A stretch of DNA of 12,552 nt from CSSed11-175R1 sp041685735 (GCA_041685735.1 JAWLFE010000079.1:1-12552), one strand, 5' to 3'. Shown: positions 1-7,660, counted from the stretch's first letter. Numbers and translations are program-made. The notes: generated from the letters alone by a model not told the origin.

Positions 1-1131
1 CGTGTCGCCACCGGTCTTCTCGAGGAGGGCATCGGCCAGCACGAAGGCGACGACGGACTCGAGCACCACGCCGGCCCGGGGCACCGCACAGGCGTCGGAG
101 CGCTGGGTGATCGCCACGGCCGGTTCGTGGGTGGCCATGTCCACCGTCGCCAGCGGCCGGGGCAGGGAGGAGATCGGCTTCATGGCCACGCGGAGGCGCA
201 AGGGCTGGCCCGTGCTCATGCCGGCCTCCACGCCACCGGCACGGTCGGTGCGTCGCTGGTAGGTGCCGTCGAGGTGGTCGATCTCGTCGTGGGCGAGGCT
301 CCCGGGTCGGGCCGCGAGGGCGAAACCGTCGCCGAACTCCACCCCCTTCATGGCCTGCACCGACAGACATGCCGCCGCGAGCCGGGCGTCCAGCTTACGG
401 TCGTAGTGGACATGGCTGCCGAGCCCCGGGGGCAGCCCGTAGGCCAGCACCTCGACGACCCCGCCGAGGGTGTCGTTGGCGTCCTTGGCCGTGTCGATCG
501 CCGCCACCATCCGCTCGGCGGCGCCCGCGTCGAAGCAGCGCACCTCGGAGGCGTCGACGGCGTCGAGGTCGTCGGGGCCGGGCCGGGCAGCGTCGTCGGG
601 CACCGCGGCGTCGCCGATGCGGACCACGTGGGAGACGACCGTCACACCGGCCTCGTCCAGCAGCTGTTTCGACAGGGTCCCGACCACGACCCGCGCGGCG
701 GTCTCCCTGGCGGAAGCACGCTCCAGCGCATCGCGCACGTCCTCGTAGCCGTACTTGAGCGCCGCGGTGAGGTCGGCGTGACCGGGCCGGGGCCGGGTCA
801 GCTGTCCCCCACGACCGGTCTCACGGATGGCGTCGAGGTCGTCACGCGGCTCCGGGTCCATGGCGTCGACCCACTTCGGCCACTCCGTGTTGCGGATCAC
901 GACGCTGACGGGCGAGCCGAGGGTGCGGCCGTGCCGGACACCCGCCAGGATCTCGACCGCGTCCACCTCGAAGGACATCCGCGGTGAGCGGCCGTGGCCG
1001 AGCCGGCGACGGGCGAGCTCCGCACCGAGCAGCTGCGACGACACCTCGATGCCGGCCGGGAGCCCCTCCACGGTGGCCACGAGGGCGGGGCCGTGGGACT
1101 CACCGGCGGTGAGCATGCGCAGGCGGGACAC
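1..1131 (-). CDS. aroC: Chorismate synthase, 5' 377 codons (3' end outside window)
   Basis: Chorismate synthase catalyses the last step of the shikimate pathway, the FMN-dependent 1,4-elimination of phosphate from EPSP to give chorismate, in the cytosol. I translated the minus strand from the GTG at 1131; it stays open to the window edge, giving 377 residues of a family usually about 390-400 long, so only a short C-terminal tail is missing. Visible signatures are LTAGESHG (residues 7-14), GNTEWPKW-like IRNTEWPKW (79-87), RPRPGHAD (113-120), RASARETAARV (138-148), the GVEFGDGF segment, MKPISSLPR and the C-terminal RSDACAVPRAGVV. The sequence resembles actinobacterial AroC closely. The GTG start has AGAGG about six bases upstream; an ATG at 1116 would leave almost nothing before the conserved LTAGESHG, so GTG is preferred. 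It lies 61 bp after the last minor-pilin gene on the same strand, with no clear terminator or promoter between, so read-through from the pil operon is possible. Confidence 0.96.
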   Translation of the reverse strand, partial: MSRLRMLTAGESHGPALVATVEGLPAGIEVSSQLLGAELARRRLGHGRSPRMSFEVDAVEILAGVRHGRTLGSPVSVVIRNTEWPKWVDAMDPEPRDDLDAIRETGRGGQLTRPRPGHADLTAALKYGYEDVRDALERASARETAARVVVGTLSKQLLDEAGVTVVSHVVRIGDAAVPDDAARPGPDDLDAVDASEVRCFDAGAAERMVAAIDTAKDANDTLGGVVEVLAYGLPPGLGSHVHYDRKLDARLAAACLSVQAMKGVEFGDGFALAARPGSLAHDEIDHLDGTYQRRTDRAGGVEAGMSTGQPLRLRVAMKPISSLPRPLATVDMATHEPAVAITQRSDACAVPRAGVVLESVVAFVLADALLEKTGGDT

Positions 1132-1192
1132 GGACGACCTCTGCTCCGGGGTTCGGCGTCCGCAGGCTACAGCGCAGCGGCCACCACCACCG

Positions 1193-2383
1193 TCACGGCG
1201 TCGTCGCGAAGGAGCTGCTCCCGCCGGGTTCCTCGCGGATCGACTGGATGGCGAAGTAGGTGCTCGCGACCTCGTCGAAGCGTTCGTCGTAGTGGAACTC
1301 CCAGCCACCCTTGCTGTCGAGGGTGCGGCACACGATCGAGCCGTAGATGTCCCCCTGGGCGTTGGGACCGGAGCAGTTGGACAGGGGCGCGTAGATGCCG
1401 GCCGCGATGCTGGTGTGGTTGTTGGCGAGCACCTCTCCGCCCCCACCAGCCAGGTAGATCTCCAGCGCCGTCGCATCGGGCTGCTCGTCGTCCTCGGTCA
1501 CGTTCACGCACGTAGCTCCGGTGCAGGGGTTGTTGCCCTGGCCGAGCAGTTCGAGGTTGCCCGAGGGGGCGATGAAGATACGCGTCGGCTCATCGCTGTC
1601 CCCCTCGAGCAGATGCTCTCCGGCGGGGAATCGGGCCTGGCTGACGCAGTAGGTCTCCCCGCGCACCAGTGACTCCACGTCGGTGATGTCGTCGTAGGGT
1701 TCGACCCCGTGGCACACGCCGTGCTCGCCGTAGGCCTCGCTGCCCAGATCCGGGAGCTCCTGGTGGTCACCCGTCTCGATCCCACCCCCTGGCTTGATCT
1801 CCCCACCGTCGTTGTAGGTCGCGCCGCCGTAGCGCATCACCCAGTCGACCGCCGCGTTCCCTCGGAGGGTGATCTGGTTGTTGGAGCCGACCGTGCCGAG
1901 CCCACCTTCGACGGTCGCGTCGTTGTAGGAGTCCGCCTCGTTGCCACCGCGCAACTCGATCAGGATGTCGCCGAAGGCCGCGAGTCCGAACAGCATCAGC
2001 GGTCCCATCTCGGCTTCCAGCACGCGGGTCGTGTCACCGAGGACACCCACGGAGCGCACCTGCCAGGTTCTGCTCCCGACACGGCGGGCGGCCCACTCGT
2101 AGGACCCGCGGCCCAGGGTGCCGGTCCGTGGACCCGACAGCTCCTCCCCGACAGCGGGCATGTCGACCTCGTCGAGGCCGACGAGCGTGGTGAACGCCTC
2201 CTGCATGCCGGCATCGGCGACCTGGATGGCCTGGTTGAAGTCCCGGTCGTCGCTCGCCAGGCGCAGGCCGGTGGACACGTCCACGTACAGGGCGATGATC
2301 AGCCCACCGAGGATGATCGCTGCCAACAACACCAGGGGGATGGAACCGGCCTCGGGCGAGGGCGAAGGACGCGTCGAAGCCAT
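1193..2383 (-). CDS. PilX-like pilus assembly protein with large extracellular domain
   Basis: A 396-residue protein with a single N-terminal membrane segment at about residues 14-33, preceded by the short proline-rich stretch RPSPSPEAGS. It has no canonical G-FTLxE prepilin site, which fits the PilX family, whose N-terminus is G-x-L-rich and lacks the usual motif. A PilX-type ADAGMQEAF helix follows at 56-64. The rest is rich in Gly, Asn and Asp and looks beta-rich. The stretch around 305-370, with SIAAGIYAPLSNC and GDIYGSIVCRTLD, resembles the repetitive C-terminal domain found in many PilX-like proteins (DUF7305 type, from memory). Six cysteines (224, 246, 287, 292, 337, 352) could form three disulfides outside the membrane. 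The ATG lies 2 bp after the stop of the PilW-like gene, so translation is probably coupled; GGGAG lies nine bases upstream. The likely role is a minor component of the pilus tip or priming complex; the exact subunit identity is uncertain. Confidence 0.8.
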   Translation of the reverse strand: MASTRPSPSPEAGSIPLVLLAAIILGGLIIALYVDVSTGLRLASDDRDFNQAIQVADAGMQEAFTTLVGLDEVDMPAVGEELSGPRTGTLGRGSYEWAARRVGSRTWQVRSVGVLGDTTRVLEAEMGPLMLFGLAAFGDILIELRGGNEADSYNDATVEGGLGTVGSNNQITLRGNAAVDWVMRYGGATYNDGGEIKPGGGIETGDHQELPDLGSEAYGEHGVCHGVEPYDDITDVESLVRGETYCVSQARFPAGEHLLEGDSDEPTRIFIAPSGNLELLGQGNNPCTGATCVNVTEDDEQPDATALEIYLAGGGGEVLANNHTSIAAGIYAPLSNCSGPNAQGDIYGSIVCRTLDSKGGWEFHYDERFDEVASTYFAIQSIREEPGGSSSFATTP

Positions 2384-2385
2384 GG

Positions 2386-3042
2386 TCAGGATCTCCCGTA
2401 GCGGGTGTTGCGCACGTTGACGCGGGTCTCTGCCCGGATCGGTTCCTGATCGGCGAGGTTGCGCACCAGGCGGATGCCGATCTGGCTGGCATCGGCGTAC
2501 CGGTCCGCGCAGGTCTCGGCGTCCAGGGCCGTGCAGTCGATCTCCTCACCCTCGGCATCGTGGTAGGTGAACACCGCCTGGATGCCGTTGTCGACGTCGG
2601 TGATCAAACGCCGGCGTGGCAGCGTCACGGGTTCGGTCGCGAGAGGATCGCCACCGCCCACGGCGTCGAGGTCGTACTCGTTGATCTCCTGGAAGAGGAA
2701 CTGCACCCCGTCCTCGCTGCCGTCCTCGGTCTCGATCGTGAAGGTGTGCACCTGGATCGTCCGGTCGCGCACGATCTCCGCGCCGATGGTGAAGTCGTAG
2801 TCCCCATCCGCCGCGAGGTAGATCGGGTCGGCCACGCGCAGCTCACGCGCCACGACCTGCAGCGACCGCTCGATGTCGTGCAGGGCGATGGCGCGTTCGG
2901 ACACGGTGCGCGAGACCTGCATGCTGCGCACGATGGAAGTGGTGACGAAGCCACCGATGATCCCGACCAGCACCATCACGACCAGGAGTTCGACCAGGGT
3001 GAACCCCGACTCGCCGCGGCCACGTTGCGTCGACAGCATCAT
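2386..3042 (-). CDS. PilW/GspJ-like minor prepilin
   Basis: A 218-residue type IV prepilin. The leader ends at Gly13 and the mature protein would start at Phe14 in the class III motif G-FTLVELLVVM, with the conserved Glu at mature position 5 (residue 18). The hydrophobic helix runs to about residue 36. The globular part contains ELRVADPIYL and a conserved-looking RLVRN segment near the end, as in GspJ/PilW-type minor pseudopilins; two cysteines (TALDAETCA region) may form a disulfide. Prepilin peptidase PilD would process it at the inner membrane, and it would join the minor-pilin priming or tip complex. The gene starts in an ATGA overlap with the stop of the large upstream prepilin gene and ends 2 bp before the PilX-like gene, so the three are translationally linked. 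Two consecutive ATG codons occur at the start; either could be used. Assignment to PilW rather than another minor pilin is by size and order only. Confidence 0.85.
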   Translation of the reverse strand: MMLSTQRGRGESGFTLVELLVVMVLVGIIGGFVTTSIVRSMQVSRTVSERAIALHDIERSLQVVARELRVADPIYLAADGDYDFTIGAEIVRDRTIQVHTFTIETEDGSEDGVQFLFQEINEYDLDAVGGGDPLATEPVTLPRRRLITDVDNGIQAVFTYHDAEGEEIDCTALDAETCADRYADASQIGIRLVRNLADQEPIRAETRVNVRNTRYGRS

Positions 3043-4505
3043 TTGCAGTTGTTCCCGTCGTGGCGGTAGACGCTGAGCGTGCCGCCGCTGGTCCGTGTAT
3101 CGGTGGAGCCCGAACCTGGCCGCGTGGCCGAGACCACGAAGTCGGTCTCGTCCACCGCCTTGTTCGCGTTGTTGCCCACCGGCCGGAAGCCGTGGTCGGC
3201 ACCGGCGTCCAGGGTCAACCGGAACAACGCGTTCGTCCCGCCGAAGGTCTCGGGTGCCTCAGGGATCATCGTCTCGCTGCGTGGTGAGCCACCCGCGGAG
3301 TAGGTGATCGAGACGTTGTAGGCGTCGGGGTCCAGACCGTCGATGAGCGCCTCGACCACGATCTCGCCGACGAACCGGTCCTCCACGTCGTTGCACACCC
3401 CCTGCGCACTGTTGTTGAGCACCTGCCGATGGACCGTCATCGAGGTGATCTCGACCTCCCCGAGCTCGGGGTGCGGATCGCTGTCGTCATCGTTGCCGTC
3501 CGGGTCGTCCTCCGGGTCGTCGTCCGGCTCCTCGCCGACGTCCTCCGGGTCGATGTCGCCGTCGGTGAACACCATCGAGGTGCGGCCACTGAACTCCTCG
3601 GCCCCCAGCAGACCGACGGCCTCGAAGTTGCGGGTGCCGTTGGGGAAGGTCCGCGACCCCGCGGGGATCGTCCCCCGGAAGGCGATGTAGCGGCCGGTCC
3701 CGTTCGGATCGGAGATGTAGGAGTGGGGCTTCAGCTCACGGTCCACCAGCGACAAGGTGCCGTCGGAAGCGATGGCCACGGAGCGGTAGCGCACGACCGC
3801 CGAGTCGACGGGCTCGCTGAAGCGCACCGTCACCAGGATGTCGTCGGCGTTCTGGGCCGGGCTGTCCTCGCTGCTGTACTCGAGGGGCATCGGCGCTGGG
3901 CCGACCTGGAACTGCACGACCCGCGGGCGTTCCGGATCGCCGGCCTCCGTACCGGTGGGAGCACGCTCGGAGAAGAAGCGTTCCTCGTAGACCCGGTCGT
4001 ACAGCCGCCACTGCACGATGGTGGTGAAGCGCTTGATGGACGGATCGCGGTCGCTCCAGGTGACCAGACGGATGACGTCGTAGTCCCGGTCATCGATGGT
4101 GACCTGCTCCCAGACGGTCGGCACCTCGCTGCGACGCTCAGCGACGGGAGCCGGCAGCGTCACCAGTTCCTGGCCGTCGACGGTCCACGGTGGCCCCTCG
4201 TCCAGACCGTCGAGATCACCGTCGGCGAGGAGGTCGGCGAGTTCGTCCTCGTAGACCACCGCGTCCTGCCAGGGCAGCGCCTGGAGCTCCTCGTGGAGAC
4301 GGTTCATCAGCGCGGTGGCCTGGACCCGGCGTTCGTTGTCGGCCGCGGTTCGACTGAACTGGATCAGCGACGAGGCGGCGGCGGAGAGCACGACCCCGAG
4401 CAGCAGCAGGGCCACGAGCACCTCGACCAGCGACATGCCCGCGATGCCCGTCATGCGCGCTCGAAGGCCGTCGCCTCGATGTGGTGTCGTTGGCACGCCG
4501 CTCAT
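3039..4505 (-). CDS. Large PilV-like prepilin with C-terminal extra domains, candidate tip subunit
   Basis: A 488-residue protein beginning with a type IV prepilin N-terminus. Cleavage is predicted after Gly23 (IAG-MSLVEVLVALLLLG), with Glu at mature position 5 and a hydrophobic helix to about residue 49. The PilV/GspI-like part runs to about 180. Two further segments follow: a beta-rich domain at about 196-315 containing ILVTVRFSEPVDSAVVRY, then a very acidic Asp/Glu/Pro linker at 316-349, then a terminal domain at 350-488 with cysteines at 371 and 487. Ordinary minor pilins are about 150-200 residues, so the protein is two to three times the usual size and could display an adhesive or ligand-binding domain. 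The start is uncertain: the ATG at 4505 has AGGGG directly against it, a GTG at 4496 would be spaced better from that sequence, and an ATG at 4454 gives a short six-residue leader. It is the first gene of the minor-pilin operon. Confidence 0.85.
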   Translation of the reverse strand: MSGVPTTPHRGDGLRARMTGIAGMSLVEVLVALLLLGVVLSAAASSLIQFSRTAADNERRVQATALMNRLHEELQALPWQDAVVYEDELADLLADGDLDGLDEGPPWTVDGQELVTLPAPVAERRSEVPTVWEQVTIDDRDYDVIRLVTWSDRDPSIKRFTTIVQWRLYDRVYEERFFSERAPTGTEAGDPERPRVVQFQVGPAPMPLEYSSEDSPAQNADDILVTVRFSEPVDSAVVRYRSVAIASDGTLSLVDRELKPHSYISDPNGTGRYIAFRGTIPAGSRTFPNGTRNFEAVGLLGAEEFSGRTSMVFTDGDIDPEDVGEEPDDDPEDDPDGNDDDSDPHPELGEVEITSMTVHRQVLNNSAQGVCNDVEDRFVGEIVVEALIDGLDPDAYNVSITYSAGGSPRSETMIPEAPETFGGTNALFRLTLDAGADHGFRPVGNNANKAVDETDFVVSATRPGSGSTDTRTSGGTLSVYRHDGNNCK

Positions 4506-4549
4506 CCCCTACAGGCCGCTGTCGGCCACATGGCCGGCCTAGTGGGTGC

Positions 4550-4576
4550 ATCGGCAGGCTGGACGAGCCGCTTGAG
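4550..4576 (-). promoter_or_regulatory. Candidate FliA/WhiG-type promoter for the minor-pilin operon
   Basis: On the minus strand, CTCAAG (4576-4571) and GCCGAT (4555-4550) are separated by exactly 15 bases. The same arrangement occurs before pilA and before the HTH-pilM operon. The GCCGAT half matches the -10 core of sigma-28 family (FliA/WhiG) promoters, GCCGATAA. Transcription would begin near 4540, some 35-45 bases before the first prepilin start, and the leader would include a small hairpin (4523-4536, CGGCC/GGCCG). Other CTCAAG occurrences inside the pilC, pilT and aroC coding regions lack the second half at this spacing. Confidence 0.65.
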
Positions 4577-4595
4577 CACGCGCGACGGATCGACC

Positions 4596-4617
4596 CCGCG
4601 GCGTGCGAGCGCCGCGG
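4596..4617 (-). terminator. GC-rich hairpin directly after the PilP-like stop codon
   Basis: A perfect 8-bp inverted repeat, CCGCGGCG / CGCCGCGG, with a 6-base loop begins one base after the stop codon of the PilP-like gene. No U-tract follows, so it may be a U-less actinobacterial terminator, an RNA-stability element, or a partial attenuator separating the alignment-complex operon from the minor pilins. The next promoter-like element begins 19 bases downstream. Confidence 0.6.
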
Positions 4618-4618
4618 A

Positions 4619-5299
4619 TCACTTCAGCGCGTTGTCACCGACCTGGATGCGCACGACGCGGTCGCCGAACAGCACCCGCACCTCATCGGGCGAGATCGAC
4701 ACGACCTCGTAGACGTCGGCGAAGGTGTCGCCCGCGCGCACCTCGTAGCGCATGGTGTCGACCTGGATGACGGCGACGAACTCGCCGTTGGACTCGAACA
4801 CCTCGATGACGGTGAGCACCTCGCCGTCGCAGACGACCTCGGTCTCGCCGGTGCAGGCGCCGTTGGTGGTGCCGCCGCCGTCCGGATCGCTGGGATCCGT
4901 GGGATCGCTCGGATCGCCGGGGTCGCTCGGGTCGCTCGGATCAGACGGATCCGTGGGGTCGGTCGGCTCCGGTGCCGGTTCCGGCACGACCGGTTCGAAG
5001 GGGTCGCGCGCGAGGAACAGCTCGTAGCTCACCAGCGGAAGGGCAGCGGCCTCGTCCGCGGTCTCCTCGGTCCCGGGGTCGTCCTCCGCCTCGGTGGCGG
5101 CGGTGTCGGCCGGGGGCAGAGCCTGCGGCGCATCGACCGGTGCCGGCTCGGCGATGAACACGACACCGAGCAGCGCGACCAGCGCCGTGCAGCCGAGTGC
5201 TGCCGCGAGCCACAGCGACCGACCGCTGGTGGCCGAACGGGACGCCGCAGCGGACCGGCCGGCAACCGGGGTGAGGCGGCGCGCACGGGCGGTGCTCAT
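4619..5299 (-). CDS. PilP/GspC-like bitopic pilus assembly protein
   Basis: A 226-residue protein with a basic cytoplasmic N-terminus, one membrane segment at about residues 29-49, an acidic/Ala-rich stretch, then LARDPFEPV at 96-104. This last resembles the (N/D)PF motif found in PilP- and GspC-type proteins. An Asp-Pro repeat at about 113-140 acts as an extended spacer, and a compact beta-rich C-terminal domain (about 146-226) contains two cysteines (149, 157), MRYEVRAGDTFADVYEV and VRIQVGDNA, reminiscent of the HR-like domain of PilP/GspC. It overlaps the end of pilO by ATGA and is the last gene of the HTH-pilMNO operon, exactly where pilP lies in proteobacteria. PilP normally links PilNO to the outer-membrane secretin; no secretin gene is visible here, so its partner in this organism is unclear. 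Identification rests on position and architecture, not strong sequence identity. Confidence 0.75.
   Translation of the reverse strand: MSTARARRLTPVAGRSAAASRSATSGRSLWLAAALGCTALVALLGVVFIAEPAPVDAPQALPPADTAATEAEDDPGTEETADEAAALPLVSYELFLARDPFEPVVPEPAPEPTDPTDPSDPSDPSDPGDPSDPTDPSDPDGGGTTNGACTGETEVVCDGEVLTVIEVFESNGEFVAVIQVDTMRYEVRAGDTFADVYEVVSISPDEVRVLFGDRVVRIQVGDNALK
4880..4963 (-). repeat. In-frame 9-bp tandem repeat encoding Asp-Pro-Ser/Thr units
   Basis: About nine degenerate 9-bp units encode D-P-(S/T/G) triplets within the PilP-like protein (residues about 113-140). The codons vary (GAT/GAC, CCC/CCG, AGC/TCC/ACG), so the array is kept mainly at the protein level. It probably forms a stiff, acidic spacer across the cell wall zone. 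Slippage could change its length in steps of three residues without a frameshift. Confidence 0.8.
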
Positions 5300-5991
5300 G
5301 ACAACTCCTCCGCTGCATCCCGGGCAGCTTCGCCCGCAGGGTCGGCCGCGTCGTCGGGGTCGTCGACATCGTCGCTGTCGTCGCCCTCGGCATCGTCGGT
5401 GCCCTCGTCAGGACCGGGCTCCGGCTCCGGCGGGAGCGGTTCCTCGATCACCGCGTAGGCGCGACCGGAGAGGTTGAACTGCAGCTCCGGGTAGGTGTCA
5501 TCCGCACGGTTGACGGTGGTCGACGCCCAGGTCACCCCGCGTGGGGTGATGGCCGGGTCCTCGATGCGGCGCAGGAAGTCGACCATCTGGAAGTAGGTGC
5601 CCTCCAGTTGGCCGTTCACCTCGATGCCGGACAGGCCCGGCTCCGCGGCCTCGGGGAGTTCCGCGGGTCGGCTGGTGGAGATCGATGACAGCACCATGCC
5701 CGACTCGTCGGCTGCCATCTGGAGCTGGCGGATCAGCGCGGGCAGCGCGGCGTCCCGTGGGACGATGGCATCCGCGGCGGCCAGCTCCGCCTCGACGCCG
5801 GGGGCGCGCTCACGGACCTCGCGCAACCGGGCGATCTCCTGCTCGAGCTGCACCTGCTGGGACTCCTCGGCGGCGATCTGGTCCTCCACCTCGGCGAGGT
5901 CCTCACGCAGGGGCTGGAACACCACCACGAAGAACAGGGCGACGACGAGCACCAGGCCCAGGGCCGTCAACAGCACGGCGATCCTGTTCAT
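5296..5991 (-). CDS. pilO: Type IV pilus alignment protein PilO
   Basis: A 231-residue bitopic inner-membrane protein. A short N-terminus (MNRI) leads into a membrane segment at about residues 4-26, followed by a coiled coil at about 30-65 rich in Glu, Gln and Leu (LREDLAEVEDQIAAEESQQ). A ferredoxin-like periplasmic-type domain follows, with VPRDAALPALIRQLQ and a typical PilO segment EGTYFQMVDFLRRIE. The last 40 or so residues are an acidic, Asp/Glu/Pro/Ala tail not usual for PilO. PilO dimerises with PilN and links the cytoplasmic PilM ring to the rest of the machine, affecting assembly and pilus dynamics. It starts in an ATGA overlap with pilN and ends in an ATGA overlap with the PilP-like gene. 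Confidence 0.92.
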   Translation of the reverse strand: MNRIAVLLTALGLVLVVALFFVVVFQPLREDLAEVEDQIAAEESQQVQLEQEIARLREVRERAPGVEAELAAADAIVPRDAALPALIRQLQMAADESGMVLSSISTSRPAELPEAAEPGLSGIEVNGQLEGTYFQMVDFLRRIEDPAITPRGVTWASTTVNRADDTYPELQFNLSGRAYAVIEEPLPPEPEPGPDEGTDDAEGDDSDDVDDPDDAADPAGEAARDAAEELS

Positions 5992-6614
5992 CGCAGCTCC
6001 TCCGGGAGGCCATCGCGGTACCGGTCGGTCCTGGCTTCCACCCGGACCGCGCCGTCGACCGAGAAGGTGACGATCGGGTCCTGTGCCTCGGGATCGAGGG
6101 TGGAGGAGTTGAGGAACAGATCACCGAAGGTCGCGAGCTTCTCCAGCGACAGCAGGATGCCTTCGACACCGGGCGCGTGGCTGGTGAGTGACTGGCCGGT
6201 GATGGTCACCGAGCCGATCGCGGCGCTCGCGGCGTCGCTCTCCGGCTGGACGTTGATGGTGAGGGTGTCGAACTGCGCATCATCGGGCATGACCGCCGCC
6301 AGATCCTGGAGGATCCCGGCGACCGACACCTCGTTGCCGAGGCTGTCGGTGAGGACCGCATCGACCTGGTCTCGGCGGGCCGCCAACTCCTGGAAGGCCA
6401 CCAGCTCGGCCTGCTCGCCACGCAGCCCCGCGGTCACCGCCTGCTCGGCGGCGAGGCGGTCCTCGGCCTGGCTGACCTGGCTGCTGGCCCAGAACCATGC
6501 GCCGCCGAGAGCGAGCAGGACCAGGGCGACCGCACCGCCCGCGATCAGCCGTTGCTGGTTCTCGCGACCGCGGGCCTTGGTCGCCTCCGGTAGGAGGTTG
6601 ACACGCACGCTCAT
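5988..6614 (-). CDS. pilN: Type IV pilus alignment protein PilN
   Basis: A 208-residue bitopic protein. The N-terminal VNLLPE matches the conserved cytoplasmic INLLP motif of PilN, which docks into PilM. A membrane segment at about residues 23-43 and a coiled-coil stretch follow, and then a Fimbrial-assembly (PilN family) domain containing ILQDLAAVMPDDAQFDTLTIN and SVTITGQSLTSHAPGVEGILLSLE. The ATG at 6614 is chosen because it overlaps the pilM stop as ATGA and puts NLLP at residues 6-9; the reading frame is open further upstream but that part lies wholly inside pilM and lacks any pilin-like sequence. PilN pairs with PilO in the inner membrane. It is in the middle of the HTH-pilM-pilN-pilO-pilP-like run, whose members are all overlapped by four bases. 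Confidence 0.93.
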   Translation of the reverse strand: MSVRVNLLPEATKARGRENQQRLIAGGAVALVLLALGGAWFWASSQVSQAEDRLAAEQAVTAGLRGEQAELVAFQELAARRDQVDAVLTDSLGNEVSVAGILQDLAAVMPDDAQFDTLTINVQPESDAASAAIGSVTITGQSLTSHAPGVEGILLSLEKLATFGDLFLNSSTLDPEAQDPIVTFSVDGAVRVEARTDRYRDGLPEELR

Positions 6615-7660
6615 TCGAGGCCTCCCAGTGCGAGGCCGATCGCGGTGACCAGGCTGGGCCCGACCCCCGCGAGGTCCTCCTCGCTGTAGACCGTGTCCGA
6701 GGCCTGCCACCGGGCGAAGGGGTTGCCGACCTCGACGGGCAGCCGGACGCTGGCGGCGAGCCGATCGCTCAGCCCCGCGAGCAGGGCGCCACCGCCGGTC
6801 AGCACCACCCCGGAGAGTCGTGCGCTGCCGGTCTGGGCCTGGTAGTAGTCGAGCGAGCTACGCACCTCGTCGACGAAGGCATCGGCCTGTTCGGTGACGA
6901 TCCGGCCGGCGACGTCCGCGGTGGTGCCGACGATGGCGCCGCGCTTGGCGGCCTCCGCCTCTTCACGGGTGACCGCCAGCCCGGAGGCCAGGGCGTCGGT
7001 GATCTGGTCGCTGCCCATCACCAGGATCCGGACGAAGGTCGGGACGCCCTGCTCGTGGACGACGATGTTGGTGACCCCGGCGCCAGCATCGACCAGGACC
7101 TGGTTGCCCTGCTCGAGGGCCGATTCATCGCCCATCGCTCTGAGCACCGCGAAGGGGTTGAGATCGACCCCGATCGGCTTCAGTCCGGCCTGGACCGCGG
7201 CATCGACGTGCGCGGCGATCATGTCCTGGTGGCCGGCCACCAGCAGCAGCCGCTGCATCGGCGCGCCGTCGTCGGCGGTGTAGTCGGACACCACGTGGAC
7301 GTCGAGCTCGGCCTCCTCCACCGGGATGGGGATGTACTCCTGGACCTGGTAGCGCAGCGAGGCGCGCAGCTCCTTCTCCTCCATCGCCGGCAGGTCGACC
7401 TGGCGGACCACGACACGCTGGTTGGCGACGCCGAGCCACACCTTCTTCCCGCTGAGCTTGGCGGTGCCGACCAGCTCGCGCAGCGCCTCGGCGACCGCGG
7501 GCGGATCGAGGATCTCACCCTCGCGGACCGCGTCGTCGGGGAGCTCCACCCCGCCGAAGTTGGTCACCGAGGTGGCACCACGGCCACCTTTGACCTCGGC
7601 CACCGCGATGGTGCGGGAACCGATGTCGACACCGATCGCGCTGGAAGCCACCTGGATCAA
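6611..7660 (-). CDS. pilM: Type IV pilus cytoplasmic ring protein PilM
   Basis: A 349-residue actin-like (FtsA/PilM fold) ATP-binding protein that forms a cytoplasmic ring and recruits PilN through its NLLP tail. Visible signatures are the phosphate-1 motif IGVDIGSRTIAVAEV (residues 9-23), the PilM-typical YQVQEYIPIPVEEAELD (104-120), LLLVAGHQDMI, the phosphate-2 motif LVDAGAGVTNIVV (189-201) and the adenosine motif VVLTGGGALLAGL (285-297). Length is normal for the family. The likely start is the TTG at 7660, which overlaps the stop of the preceding HTH gene as TTGA; a GTG three codons later (7651) is a possible alternative and neither has a strong Shine-Dalgarno sequence. Overlap with the HTH gene implies coupled translation. 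Confidence 0.95.
   Translation of the reverse strand: MIQVASSAIGVDIGSRTIAVAEVKGGRGATSVTNFGGVELPDDAVREGEILDPPAVAEALRELVGTAKLSGKKVWLGVANQRVVVRQVDLPAMEEKELRASLRYQVQEYIPIPVEEAELDVHVVSDYTADDGAPMQRLLLVAGHQDMIAAHVDAAVQAGLKPIGVDLNPFAVLRAMGDESALEQGNQVLVDAGAGVTNIVVHEQGVPTFVRILVMGSDQITDALASGLAVTREEAEAAKRGAIVGTTADVAGRIVTEQADAFVDEVRSSLDYYQAQTGSARLSGVVLTGGGALLAGLSDRLAASVRLPVEVGNPFARWQASDTVYSEEDLAGVGPSLVTAIGLALGGLE

Noticed and set aside
127..1672. Long plus-strand reading frames opposite aroC and the PilX-like gene
   Set aside because: They are Arg/Ala/Gly-rich antisense shadows typical of very GC-rich DNA and show no motifs, whereas the opposite strand encodes recognisable AroC and pilus proteins.
4880..4963. 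Short tandem repeats considered as a CRISPR array or attachment site
   Set aside because: Units are 9 bp, in frame, encode Asp-Pro triplets inside a coding gene and have no spacers.
3429..5458. Plus-strand frames of over 300 codons opposite the large prepilin and PilP/PilO genes
   Set aside because: No recognisable domain; composition and repeats mirror the minus-strand genes, including the complement of the Asp-Pro repeat.
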